Shown piece after piece: positions 34,932 through 44,088 of a DNA stretch of 64,000 bases (within the stretch, counting starts at the first letter, position 1; every line of letters begins with the position of its first letter). Origin of the DNA: JBGSOV01 sp041738935 (GTDB lineage: Bacteria; Patescibacteriota; Gracilibacteria; CAIRYL01; GCA-016699755); contig JBGSOV010000020.1 in NCBI GenBank assembly GCA_041738935.1, positions 1-64,000 of the forward strand. Reading direction: 5' to 3'. Both the position numbers and the translations under genes were made by a program. The notes under the pieces were generated by a model, which saw only the letters and a list, made by a program, of their open reading frames with translations, searched no databases and was not told the origin of the DNA.

Positions 34932-36440
34932 TCATTTTTGTAAGAGATGGCGAATCGTGGTTTTCATGTCTTCGGTAGTTGCAGCGCAAGTGTGAGTATG
35001 AATCACCTCGGCGCCCAAGATATCGAAAAAGTGTTGTGGAATTTGTGGCGTGGGAGCGACTTCGGCAATTGCGCTTAGCACGGCGGTTTCGTCATCGGGA
35101 ATCTCGCGCTCGGGAAATAATGCCGCAAAGACGGTTTTGCCAAACTTGGCGTAATGCGCGGTAGAAAAGAGCAGTTTTTTATTCCCGCTTTTTTGCAAAA
35201 CATCTGACTTGCGAAGTGCTGCCAAACCCACCGCGGTATGCGGATCTAAGACAAATTCGTACTCAGCAAATGCTTCGGCAATGGTTTGGCGAGTCTCGTC
35301 ATCGGTGACGCTTTGCCCTTCAAAATCAGCCTGAATGCGTGACAATGTATTTGCATCAATTTGAAAAACGCCATCACTTGCTAAAGTTTGTTGCCAAAGT
35401 CTGAGCTTGCCACCGTCTTGTCCAGCAGCAAAATAGAGCAAACGCTCGAGATTACTCGCGCGCAAAATATCCATTGCCGGCGAAAGCGTCTTGGCAGTTT
35501 TTCGCTGCGTGACATCAAAAGTCCCCGTATTCAAAAAAGTAGCAGAAGAATCGTTCGCATTATTAGCAACGAGCAATTTGGCAATCGGCAATCCCATTTG
35601 TTTAGCAATGTACGCCGCAAAAATATCACCAAGATTGCCACTCGGTACAACCACATCGAGCGGTTCGTCGAGAGCAATTTCGCCGGCAGCAACCATTTGC
35701 GCATGTGCCGAAAACACGTAGCAAATCTGCGGCAACAAACGCCCAATATTAATCGAATTTGCGGAAGACAACCGAATCCCCAATTCTGTTTGCAATTGTT
35801 TGCCGTATTCTTGATCCAAAAAAATCTCTTTGACGCTGCGCTGCGCACCATCAAAATCCCCTTCGATTTCAATCGCCGCGACATTGTCGCCACGCGCACA
35901 TTGCATTTGTGCTTGCTGCAAAGGCGAAACGCCATTGCGTGGAAAAAAAGTCAGCAAATGCATGTTTTCGACATCGGCAAATCCTGCCAGTGCCGCGCCA
36001 CCAGTGTCACCGGATGTAGCGACCAAAATACAGATTTTGTCAGATTGCAATTTGCGCGCTGCCAGCGACATGATACGTGGCAAAAATTGGAGAGCAAAGT
36101 CTTTAAACGCTCCTGTCGGACCATGAAAAAGTTCGAGTAAAAAAAGATTCTCATCCAATTTTCGGACTGGTGCTACCGCGCTTTCTGCAAAATTATCCGG
36201 TGCATACGCAGCAGAAGAGATTGCCAAAAGTTCGTCCGTAGAAAAATCATCCGAAAAGCGTGCAAGGATAATTGCCGTCAATTGCGCATACGAGAGCTTG
36301 GCGAATGCTTTGCGTTCGGCAGTCGAAATAGTTGGGATTTCTTCTGGAAAAAAGAGCCCCCCATCAGGCGTAAGTCCTGTTACAATTGCTTCTGGCAATG
36401 AGACCGGTTGTCCTCCTCCGCGTGTCGACACATATTTCAT
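34932..36440 (-). CDS. thrC: Threonine synthase
   Basis: A 502-residue PLP enzyme converting O-phosphohomoserine to threonine. The N-terminal RGGGQPVSLPEAI segment, the PLP lysine Lys113 in GPTGAFKDFALQF, ATSGDTGGAAL and a phosphate-binding VPSGNLGDI are those of the longer, fungal/E. coli-type ThrC. Full length. No other threonine gene is in the window. The gene is divergent from a kinase-like gene, and the 195-bp region between them holds an operator-like inverted repeat. Confidence 0.93.
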   Translation of the reverse strand: MKYVSTRGGGQPVSLPEAIVTGLTPDGGLFFPEEIPTISTAERKAFAKLSYAQLTAIILARFSDDFSTDELLAISSAAYAPDNFAESAVAPVRKLDENLFLLELFHGPTGAFKDFALQFLPRIMSLAARKLQSDKICILVATSGDTGGAALAGFADVENMHLLTFFPRNGVSPLQQAQMQCARGDNVAAIEIEGDFDGAQRSVKEIFLDQEYGKQLQTELGIRLSSANSINIGRLLPQICYVFSAHAQMVAAGEIALDEPLDVVVPSGNLGDIFAAYIAKQMGLPIAKLLVANNANDSSATFLNTGTFDVTQRKTAKTLSPAMDILRASNLERLLYFAAGQDGGKLRLWQQTLASDGVFQIDANTLSRIQADFEGQSVTDDETRQTIAEAFAEYEFVLDPHTAVGLAALRKSDVLQKSGNKKLLFSTAHYAKFGKTVFAALFPEREIPDDETAVLSAIAEVAPTPQIPQHFFDILGAEVIHTHTCAATTEDMKTTIRHLLQK

Positions 36441-36577
36441 GCAGTTTTTTTAAAAATCGTCAGAAACGATTGTGCCGTGCTCGGCGTATTTTCACAAATC
36501 AAAGTTTGGCGGGTGCTCCTAAGGAGAGGAGATTTTGAGAAGTATTCTCCGCGGCATCTCTTCAAACAGCACAAATA

Positions 36578-36611
36578 TTGACCACCTTATAGACATAGGT
36601 TAGTCTATAAA
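36578..36611. promoter_or_regulatory. Promoter-like sequence overlapped by an inverted repeat
   Basis: TTGACC at 36578-36583 is followed by an inverted repeat, TTATAGAC (36587-36594), 8-nt spacer, GTCTATAA (36603-36610), just before the ATG at 36636. The symmetry and position suggest an operator for the kinase-like gene, or for divergent thrC. No regulator is visible nearby. Confidence 0.45.
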
Positions 36612-36635
36612 TATTCAATCCAAAAAAAATCTTTC

Positions 36636-37283
36636 ATGATTCTGACTCGCACCGAATTCGAAAATCTTCAGCAACAGAACAAGCTTCGCATTGCCTTTGT
36701 TGGCATGTCGAATATTGGCAAAAGTTTTCGCGCTGCTCAGATAGAAAAACTACGTGGGTTTTATCGCCATGCAGTTGATGATGAGATTGCTCAGCAATTG
36801 GGATGCACGGGCATCACCGATATTGCAGAGTGGATGGGATTACCCGATGCACCTCAGTATGCGACAAAAGAGCAAGAATATCTTTTGCTCGAAGAAGCCG
36901 CGATGCAAAACGACATTTCTACTCAAGGGAACAGTATCATTGATACCACAGGGAGCGTGATTTATCTTGATGAAACACTGCTCAGCGAATTGAAAAAAAC
37001 CGCTTTGGTTGTCGAATTTCGCGTTCCACCAACATTTATCGAAATGATGATCACTGATTTTTTTGCTCATCCCAAACCGGTTATTTGGGGCGATATTTTC
37101 GAACAAAAATCAGACGAATCATTAAATGATGCCTTGCGTCGCTGTTATCCCAAATTGCTCGCAGATCGCAATGAGCGCTATCGCCAGCTTGCTGATATTG
37201 CGCTTCCTGGCTCATTGACTCGCGACGAAAGTGTCTCGGCAGAATCATTTTGGCAAATGCTGCTTTCATCCTTACCACAATAA
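36636..37283 (+). CDS. Shikimate-kinase-like P-loop protein
   Basis: A 215-residue cytosolic protein with a Walker A motif at 23-30 (GMSNIGKS), a possible substrate Asp near 48, an IIDTTGSVI strand resembling the GGG/DTGGS region of shikimate kinases and a C-terminal RNERYRQLADIAL that matches their adenine/LID-end pattern RxxLYxExAD. Shikimate kinases phosphorylate shikimate in aromatic synthesis and aroE lies at 56585, but this protein has an unusual Met-Ser-Asn Walker loop and an insertion near 150-180, so a different substrate is quite possible. It ends 25 bp before lepA. Confidence 0.6.
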   Translation: MILTRTEFENLQQQNKLRIAFVGMSNIGKSFRAAQIEKLRGFYRHAVDDEIAQQLGCTGITDIAEWMGLPDAPQYATKEQEYLLLEEAAMQNDISTQGNSIIDTTGSVIYLDETLLSELKKTALVVEFRVPPTFIEMMITDFFAHPKPVIWGDIFEQKSDESLNDALRRCYPKLLADRNERYRQLADIALPGSLTRDESVSAESFWQMLLSSLPQ

Positions 37284-37308
37284 AACCTCTCATTTTAGAA
37301 AATTCTCT

Positions 37309-39129
37309 ATGAATCCTATTCGCAACTTTTGTATCATCGCTCACATCGATCACGGCAAAAGCACACTCGCCGACCGCATGCTCGAAATCACCGGCACCGT
37401 ACAAAAGCGTGACATGAAAGCACAATTGCTTGATGGCATGGATCTCGAGCGCGAGCGCGGCATAACTATCAAACTGCAACCAGTCCGCATGAATTGGAAA
37501 AATCATATTTTAAATCTCATCGACACACCGGGGCATGTCGATTTTTCGTTTGAAGTTTCGCGTAGTCTGGCAGCGGTCGAAGGCGCTATTTTGGTGGTGG
37601 ATGCTACGCAAGGAATCGAAGCGCAAACTTTGGCGAATCTCTATTCTGCACTGGAGCATAATCTCGAAATCATTGCCGTGCTCAATAAAATCGATTTGCC
37701 AGCAGCAGATGTCGAGCGCGTTTCGACAGAGATTGAAAACGCCATTGGAATTTCACGCGAAGACATGATTCATGTTTCGGCAAAAACGGGTGAAAACGTC
37801 GATTTGATTTTGGATGCGATTGTCGCCAAATTTCCACCACCCAAAGGTATTGCCAAACTTATCGATGACGAGAAAGAGCTTGATGCAACAGATACAAATG
37901 ACACCAAAGCGCTCGTGTTTGACTCGGTATTTGATCCATATCGCGGTGTTGTCGCCTATGTACGCGTCTTTAATGGACGAATTGGCAAGCGGAATAAGGC
38001 GCGGTTTTTGGCAACCAAGACAGATATCGAAGTGCTCGAGTGCGGCTATTTTCGCCCCCAGCTTGATCCTCAACCAAGCATCGAATCCGGCGAAATTGGC
38101 TATGTTGTTACAGGGCTCAAATCGACGCGTGAAGCTCGTGTCGGTGACACACTCTACATTGGTAAAAATTTGGAAAATGCGTCTCCCCTGCCGGGTTTTC
38201 GGATTGTGCGCCCGATGCTTTTTGCCGGAATTTTTCCCACCGAAGCGGATGATTTTGCACAATTACGTGATGCCCTCGAAAAGCTGTCACTGTCAGATGC
38301 GTCGCTGGTTTTTGAGCCAGAACATTCTCCTGCTCTTGGCAATGGCTATCGCGTGGGATTATTGGGAATGCTGCATTTAGAAATTATTCAAGAGCGGCTC
38401 GAGCGCGAATTTGATCTCGACTTGATTGTCACCGCGCCGAGCGTTCCATACGATATTCTGCTCACAAGTGGAGAAAAAATCCGTATTTCATCAGCTGCTG
38501 ATTTGCCTGATCCAGCACATATTAAAGAAATTTCTGAACCATGGAGTCGAGTCGAAATCATTACTCCCAAAGAAAGTGTCGGCGCCGCGATGGATTTGTG
38601 TACCAAGCGCCGTGGCTTATTTAAAAACATGCAGCATTTGGATGAAAGCCGCGTGCTGCTCACTTTTGAAATGCCACTGGCATCCGTTATTACTGACATG
38701 CATGATCGCCTCAAAAGTTCGTCATCTGGCTACGCCTCGATGTCGTCCGATTTTATCGAGTTTCGTACTGGGCAACTCGTCAAACTCGATATTCTTGTTG
38801 CTGGGGATCGTATTGATAGTTTGTCGCAAATGGTTCATCAAAGCGAAGCACGGCATATCGGAGCGCCAATTTGCACGAAGTTAAAAGACGTTATTCCTCG
38901 TGCCAATTTTGCGATTGCTCTGCAAGCTGCTATTGGTGGACGCATCGTCGCCCGCGAAACGATTCCCGCGTATCGCAAAGATGTCACAGCAGGGCTCTAT
39001 GGCGGTGACGTCAGCCGTAAAAACAAACTGCTTAAAAAACAAAAAGCGGGAAAAAAGCGGATGAAAGCGATGGGAAAAATCGAACTTCCACAAGAAGCGT
39101 TTATGGCAATTTTGAAGCGCGACGAATAG
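37309..39129 (+). CDS. lepA: Elongation factor 4 (back-translocating GTPase)
   Basis: A 606-residue GTPase acting on the ribosome. The ATG at 37309 gives the standard start (MNPIRNFCIIAHIDHGKST); upstream in-frame codons overlap the previous gene and are rejected. G motifs AHIDHGKST, DTPGHVDF and NKIDLP are present, as is the C-terminal LepA-specific domain with YGGDVSRKNKLLKKQKAGKK. Full length. It is likely co-transcribed with the preceding kinase-like gene. Confidence 0.95.
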   Translation: MNPIRNFCIIAHIDHGKSTLADRMLEITGTVQKRDMKAQLLDGMDLERERGITIKLQPVRMNWKNHILNLIDTPGHVDFSFEVSRSLAAVEGAILVVDATQGIEAQTLANLYSALEHNLEIIAVLNKIDLPAADVERVSTEIENAIGISREDMIHVSAKTGENVDLILDAIVAKFPPPKGIAKLIDDEKELDATDTNDTKALVFDSVFDPYRGVVAYVRVFNGRIGKRNKARFLATKTDIEVLECGYFRPQLDPQPSIESGEIGYVVTGLKSTREARVGDTLYIGKNLENASPLPGFRIVRPMLFAGIFPTEADDFAQLRDALEKLSLSDASLVFEPEHSPALGNGYRVGLLGMLHLEIIQERLEREFDLDLIVTAPSVPYDILLTSGEKIRISSAADLPDPAHIKEISEPWSRVEIITPKESVGAAMDLCTKRRGLFKNMQHLDESRVLLTFEMPLASVITDMHDRLKSSSSGYASMSSDFIEFRTGQLVKLDILVAGDRIDSLSQMVHQSEARHIGAPICTKLKDVIPRANFAIALQAAIGGRIVARETIPAYRKDVTAGLYGGDVSRKNKLLKKQKAGKKRMKAMGKIELPQEAFMAILKRDE

Positions 39130-39201
39130 GGTTTTACTTTTTGGAAAGCAATCAAATATAACAACAGAGAGTCGCGTTAATCCGCTTTCTGATTCCTGAG
39201 A

Positions 39202-40164
39202 TTAAACACCGACTTTTCGTCGTACTTCTGACATTTTTTTGCCAGCAATTATTCGCGCTTTTTTTGCTCCTTCTGCCAAAACATCATTTACAAAATCTGG
39301 TTTTGCGAGAATTTGCATGCGTTTTTCTCGCAGTGGCGCAAGGAAGGCATTTGCTTTTTCGAAAAGGATTTTCTTCGCATCACCATAACCCATACCGCCA
39401 GCACGGAAGCGCTCGGCGAATTCTCTTTTTTCCGCTTCATCCGCAAAGAGGCAGTAGAGTTGGTAGATCGTGTTCCCTTTTGGCTCTTTCGCTTCTTCGA
39501 CTGGTGTCGAATCGGTGACAATACTCATGACCTGCTTTTTGAGTGTCTTTTCGTCAGCAAAAATCTCAATTGTATTTCCATAACTTTTGCTCATTTTTTC
39601 GCCATCGACACCTGGGACAACAGCAGTCGTCTCCGAAATCTGCGGCTCAGGCAACACAAAGGTCTCACCGAATGTATGGTTGAATTTTTCCGCAAGATCG
39701 CGTGCGATTTCAAGATGCTGCTTCTGGTCCTTTCCAACGGGTACGACATCGGCATCGTACAGGAGGATATCGCACGCCATCAATACGGGATAGATAAACA
39801 GCCCCACCGAAGCCTCGATGCCTTTCGCAGTCTTGTCTTTAAAAGAATGTGAGCGCTGCAGCAAGCCCATTGGTGTGAGTGTGCTCAGTATCCAAGTCAG
39901 TTCGGTATGCTCTGGCACATCGGACTGGCGGAAAAAATTCGTCTCCTTCGGATCGATGCCAAGTGCAAGCATATCGACGGCGAGATCAAAAGTGTTTTGC
40001 GAAAGCTGCTTGGCATCATGCACGGTTGTGAGCGCATGGAGATTAACAAGCATACAGACCGAATCTGGGTTTTTTGTACAAAGATCGACGATTGGCAGCA
40101 TCGCGCCAAAAAGATTGCCAAGATGAGTAATACCGCTAGGCTGGATCCCGGTGAGTGCACGCAT
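39202..40164 (-). CDS. trpS: Tryptophanyl-tRNA synthetase
   Basis: About 320 residues from the ATG at 40164; an in-frame TTG three codons upstream is less likely. Class I signatures are TGIQPSGITHLGN (HIGH-like) and GEKMSKSYGN (KMSKS). AxxxxD-type motifs for Trp (MACDILLYDADVVPVGKDQ) are clear. Length matches compact bacterial TrpRS. It is convergent with lepA. Confidence 0.95.
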   Translation of the reverse strand: MRALTGIQPSGITHLGNLFGAMLPIVDLCTKNPDSVCMLVNLHALTTVHDAKQLSQNTFDLAVDMLALGIDPKETNFFRQSDVPEHTELTWILSTLTPMGLLQRSHSFKDKTAKGIEASVGLFIYPVLMACDILLYDADVVPVGKDQKQHLEIARDLAEKFNHTFGETFVLPEPQISETTAVVPGVDGEKMSKSYGNTIEIFADEKTLKKQVMSIVTDSTPVEEAKEPKGNTIYQLYCLFADEAEKREFAERFRAGGMGYGDAKKILFEKANAFLAPLREKRMQILAKPDFVNDVLAEGAKKARIIAGKKMSEVRRKVGV

Positions 40165-40236
40165 GGGCTTCAAAAAATTGTATGTTCAGTATAGCAAAAA
40201 CATCTTCGAAAATCATCATGCTGTGAGAGCGCTTTT

Positions 40237-40288
40237 ATCAGAATTCTGATTTCCTCGATTCCCTACTGCTTGCCACGCTTCGTGGTAA
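40237..40288. other. Palindrome and hairpin between trpS and an unknown gene
   Basis: ATCAGAATTCTGAT (40237-40250) is a perfect palindrome, and TTGCCACG-CTT-CGTGGTAA (40270-40288) forms a hairpin just after the stop of the 40292-40957 gene. Neither is followed by a clear T-run on the minus strand, so a terminator role is uncertain. Confidence 0.35.
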
Positions 40289-40291
40289 GTT

Positions 40292-40957
40292 TCAAACACT
40301 CTGCAGAATTGTCGCTTTGAGTATCACCGGTTTTTGCGTCGCTGATTGATATTTTGATAAGTAAAAAACCGAAATCTTAAGCGGATCGTTATTGCAACGA
40401 AGATTATCAAACCCACTTTTGGTACGCTCAACAAAAAATTCTCTAACTTTTTCCCATTTTTCATGAAAATGTTCTCGGGAAATAGGCAATTGATCGCCGT
40501 CGATACACACCTGTCCGATTACGGATGAGGTTTGATAATCGGAATGTAGGAAAAACTCGACCGTTGCAAAAGTTTTGTGCGCAACTTTTTCTTGATTCTT
40601 TTGCTTATTTTGAGAAGAAGTTTTTTTTGATTCCGATGTTTGCTCACAATAATCCTCAGGATTAAATTCGCTTTTTAAAACAACTTTTTGTACTTGTGTG
40701 TGACAATCAAGAATCAAGTAACAGGGAAATTCTTTTTTCTTATTGCTGTTTTTATCTCCAAAAATTGTCATCAAAATTGACTGCAATCCCTTAGTCTGTC
40801 TATATAAGGGAATCGGCGGAATTTTAGAAAGAGGGTCAAAGATAAATTCACCCACGCAATTGTCTGGTTTTCCCTTTTCTTTTTTTTGGCGTGAATTGAA
40901 GGAATGAAATGCTCCTTTAAATGGTGTGGCGCGATGTGTTTCACGAGAAGAATCCAT
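40292..40957 (-). CDS. Hypothetical protein
   Basis: A 221-residue cytosolic protein, basic overall with a Lys/Gln/Ser-rich central segment (about 105-130). No recognised domain, signal peptide or membrane segment. Composition is AT-rich compared with the flanking trpS and tyrA-like genes. Function unknown. Confidence 0.5.
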   Translation of the reverse strand: MDSSRETHRATPFKGAFHSFNSRQKKEKGKPDNCVGEFIFDPLSKIPPIPLYRQTKGLQSILMTIFGDKNSNKKKEFPCYLILDCHTQVQKVVLKSEFNPEDYCEQTSESKKTSSQNKQKNQEKVAHKTFATVEFFLHSDYQTSSVIGQVCIDGDQLPISREHFHEKWEKVREFFVERTKSGFDNLRCNNDPLKISVFYLSKYQSATQKPVILKATILQSV

Positions 40958-41137
40958 ACTTGAAAGAGTTTATATCTTCAAAAGAAAGTATCTTCTGTGC
41001 TTTGGATTAAAAAGGCAAGCTCATCTTACTCCGCTACAATACATCAATTTCCTTCAAAATTCTAACCAAGCTATGCTCTTTATCAAAGATCTTGAATATC
41101 ACCCTCAAGGAAAATCCAGTAGCAATCACAAATACTG

Positions 41138-42292
41138 CTATGCTGCTTGTGATTTGGAAATTTTTTGCATGATATCCTGACGATGCTCGCCGACTTTTTG
41201 AATCACTTCGATAAAGTTTTGTTCTTTAATCAATCGCTCAATTTCTAAGAGATGCTGTAAAGCAATTTGAAAAGATTGTCGCGGAATAGTGTCGAATCGC
41301 TCATCTAAAAAATCAGCAGGTTCTGTGTTTCTTACTGTCCGAGCCATGCGAACTCGCGCCGCAGAAATGTCGGTATGTAAATGACGAATATCATCCCATT
41401 TTAACCCAAAACTCGGCATGGGAATATCAGGAAAGTAAAGAGCTATTGTATCAATATCATCAGCGGCGGAGATTTGCTCTGGTGAAAAATGCGATTGCTC
41501 GGGCATCCCCTCTACTCCATGAGATATTCTTTCGCGTATTTTTTTAATAATCGTTTGCAGTGATTGCAATCGATATTCGTTCAATTCGGCAATACCTGCA
41601 ATCACACTTGGAGTGTTACCAAGAATATTGGCAAGCCAATGTTCGCGCTGAGTTCCATATTTTCTTTCGGATAATGGAGCAAGTCCGGCACTTGCACGCA
41701 CAAACTCTGGGAACAAAAAAGCAAGATGACTTTCGGCTTGAATCACACTCATCGCCTTGTCATGCTCGTCAACTTCCATAGTGTGTATTCGCGGACCGAT
41801 TGTTTGCCATAGAGTCCGGAGAAAATCTTCATCCGCATCTGTCATGGTGTCATCCGGGCAAATAACAAGATTGCGTTGCCCCAACGGCGCTTCGGTATTG
41901 AGGCGAAACAAGGGGTGAGTCAGTCCCAAACGTGCACCTTCAAGTAACCGCAACATTTTTTGCGGTCTGCCTTTTACCGATGTCATATCTGAAACTAGTC
42001 TTCGTTTGGCAACACTAGCATGGGAGAAAATATGCTCCACATTCTCACAACACATCTCACGCATTCCTAAGGCAAGAATAATCACATTTGCTTGCTCTGC
42101 AAGATCGGTATTTTTTGCACGCACCAAAGCCATATAATCCGGATTATCAAGATGCTCTGTTTGCAATGGTTCTGTGAGAGCTACTTGATGTCCAATACAA
42201 ATCAATTTTTGCGCCAATGGTTTTCCCATGTCTCCACCGCCAATAATCGCGATTTTTTGGTAACCGGAAGGAACTTGGTAATCCAATGACAT
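41138..42292 (-). CDS. Prephenate dehydrogenase-like protein
   Basis: About 384 residues from the ATG at 42292 (an upstream in-frame TTG is rejected). The Rossmann motif IIGGGDMGKPLA, DMTSVKGRP, GLTHPLFR with a conserved His, and VDEHDKAMSVIQAESH match prephenate/arogenate dehydrogenases, which make the tyrosine precursor hydroxyphenylpyruvate from prephenate. The family norm is about 280 residues; this one has roughly 100 extra C-terminal helical residues of unknown role. Substrate identity (prephenate or a relative) cannot be settled from sequence. Confidence 0.75.
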   Translation of the reverse strand: MSLDYQVPSGYQKIAIIGGGDMGKPLAQKLICIGHQVALTEPLQTEHLDNPDYMALVRAKNTDLAEQANVIILALGMREMCCENVEHIFSHASVAKRRLVSDMTSVKGRPQKMLRLLEGARLGLTHPLFRLNTEAPLGQRNLVICPDDTMTDADEDFLRTLWQTIGPRIHTMEVDEHDKAMSVIQAESHLAFLFPEFVRASAGLAPLSERKYGTQREHWLANILGNTPSVIAGIAELNEYRLQSLQTIIKKIRERISHGVEGMPEQSHFSPEQISAADDIDTIALYFPDIPMPSFGLKWDDIRHLHTDISAARVRMARTVRNTEPADFLDERFDTIPRQSFQIALQHLLEIERLIKEQNFIEVIQKVGEHRQDIMQKISKSQAA

Positions 42293-42358
42293 CAGCAAAA
42301 TATAGTGCAGCTTACTTTACACATTTTTGTACCGATGTAAAACCAAAAACCACTATTT

Positions 42359-43819
42359 TTACAACACTTCAATCCCCTTTTGAATTCGCGCCAAGCTGCG
42401 CTCTTTACCAAAGATTGCGAGGAGTTCGAATACACCTGGACTAAAGCTTTCACCACTTAGCGCCACACGGATCGGCCACAGCAGTTGTCCATTTTTAACC
42501 CCAAGTTTTTCCACCGATTTGAGAAGAACCGTTTCGAGATGGGCTTCGTTCCAGTCAGTTTCCGCGACGGACTGCAAAACTTCCATCGCTTCACTGAGAG
42601 CGGATTTTGCCATTGCAGCATCGACCTTCATCTTCGCATGCGGAAATATTTCGGCAGAGAGTGAAAAATCGTTTTCCGAAACAAAAAAGAAGCGAAGTAA
42701 GTCCGGCGCTTCGGAGAGCTTTTTGAGACGTTCGTGGACAAGTCCGACGGCGCGTTCGTAGAAATCTTCGCCATACTTTTTGCGCCCTTCGACAAAAAGC
42801 GGATCGTCAGAGAGAAATCGCCAGATGAATTCTTTAATTTCGCCAACCGGTATTTTGCGAATCCAGACGCCATTCAGCCACAAAAGGCGTTCGATATCGA
42901 AGACAGCGCCACCTTTTTGCACACGTTCGAGCGAAAAATGATCAATCAATTCTTCGAGTGTAAAAAATTCGTTTTCGTCCGCAGTATTCCAGCCGAGCAG
43001 TGCCAGAAAATTGATGAGTGCTTCGGGCAAAATTCCATCAGCGAGAAAGTCATCAACCGAGACTTTGTTTTTGCGTTTGCTGAGCTTGGATTTGTCGGGA
43101 TTGAGGATTAGTGGCAAATGCGCAAATTGTGGTATTTTCCAGTCAAAAGCTTCGGAAATCAAAATCTGTTTGGGCGTATTGCTAATATGATCTTCACCGC
43201 GAATCACGTGCGAAACCCCCATGAGATGGTCATCAACGACAACGACAAAGTTATACAACGCAGAATCCAAAGATTTGGCAATGACAAAATCGGCGATTTC
43301 CCGAACATGAATGCTGACTTTTCCGCGGACAATATCTTCAAATTCGATGGCGGCGCGTTCGTCCGCAACACGAAAGCGGATCACCGCTTTTTCGCCGTTT
43401 GATAATCGCTTTTCTGCTTCATCAAGCGGAATGTGTCGGCACTTGCCGGAATAGCGTGGGGGCAATTTGTTCGCTTCTTGCTCGTTGCGTTCGGCTTCGA
43501 GTTCTGCTGCTGTGCAAAAACAATAGTAAGCCTTTTCTGCTTCTAATAACTGCTGAAGATGTTCGCGATAAATATCACCACGCTCAGATTGCAAAAACGG
43601 TCCTTCGTCCCAAGTAATTCCTAGTTTTTTGAGTCCCGACATAATATTGTCAGCATACTTTGGTGTGCTCCTTTCGGTATCGGTATCTTCGAGACGCATG
43701 ATAATTTTCCCCTTGTTCTTCTTCGCAAAGAGATAATTAAACAAACAAGTGCGTACTGTACCGACGTGAAGTAATCCTGTGGGACTTGGTGGAAAGCGGA
43801 CAATGACTTCTTGACTCAT
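42359..43819 (-). CDS. gltX: Glutamyl-tRNA synthetase
   Basis: A 486-residue enzyme; the ATG at 43819 begins MSQEVIVRFPPSPTG, and upstream in-frame codons encode an unlikely hydrophobic leader. HIGH (TGLLHVG) and KLSKRKNKVS signatures are clear. Like most bacteria without glutaminyl-tRNA synthetase, it may also charge tRNA-Gln (no gatCAB gene is in the window to confirm). It is divergent from tRNA-Leu. Confidence 0.95.
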   Translation of the reverse strand: MSQEVIVRFPPSPTGLLHVGTVRTCLFNYLFAKKNKGKIIMRLEDTDTERSTPKYADNIMSGLKKLGITWDEGPFLQSERGDIYREHLQQLLEAEKAYYCFCTAAELEAERNEQEANKLPPRYSGKCRHIPLDEAEKRLSNGEKAVIRFRVADERAAIEFEDIVRGKVSIHVREIADFVIAKSLDSALYNFVVVVDDHLMGVSHVIRGEDHISNTPKQILISEAFDWKIPQFAHLPLILNPDKSKLSKRKNKVSVDDFLADGILPEALINFLALLGWNTADENEFFTLEELIDHFSLERVQKGGAVFDIERLLWLNGVWIRKIPVGEIKEFIWRFLSDDPLFVEGRKKYGEDFYERAVGLVHERLKKLSEAPDLLRFFFVSENDFSLSAEIFPHAKMKVDAAMAKSALSEAMEVLQSVAETDWNEAHLETVLLKSVEKLGVKNGQLLWPIRVALSGESFSPGVFELLAIFGKERSLARIQKGIEVL

Positions 43820-43979
43820 GAGATTACAAAATTCACAAGTAAGCGTAACGAAAAAATGAGAAAAAATCATGCGGTTTCTTCCGCTTATGAAGATGGAAGA
43901 AGAAGATCTGCGCTTTAAAAAAACTAGATGAAAATTAATTCTTTCGCTACAATTCGTCTAGTCACAGAGAAACATCCGT

Positions 43980-44064
43980 GCCGGAGTGGCGAAATTGGTA
44001 TACGCGCATGGCTTAGAACCATGTGGGGCAACCCGTGAGAGTTCGAGTCTCTCCTTCGGCACCA
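43980..44064 (+). tRNA. tRNA-Leu (anticodon UAG)
   Basis: An 85-nt cloverleaf: acceptor GCCGGAG pairing with CTTCGGC (one G-U), anticodon stem CATGG/CCATG around the loop CTTAGAA giving anticodon TAG (44014-44016), a long variable arm typical of Leu tRNAs, T-loop TTCGAGT, and an encoded CCA end. Class II size confirms Leu. Confidence 0.95.
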
Positions 44065-44067
44065 TGC

Positions 44068-44088
44068 AAGGTTTTAAAAACCTTTTTT
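44068..44088 (+). terminator. tRNA-Leu terminator overlapping the convergent permease stop
   Basis: AAGG followed by TTTT, AAAAA and CCTT and then a T-run forms a short hairpin terminator starting 4 nt after the tRNA. It includes the last bases of the permease gene and is nearly symmetrical, so it may act on both strands. Confidence 0.6.

Noticed and set aside
43925..43953. A promoter for tRNA-Leu with TACAAT at 43948-43953
   Set aside because: No acceptable -35 at 16-18 bp spacing, so only the -10-like hexamer is supported.
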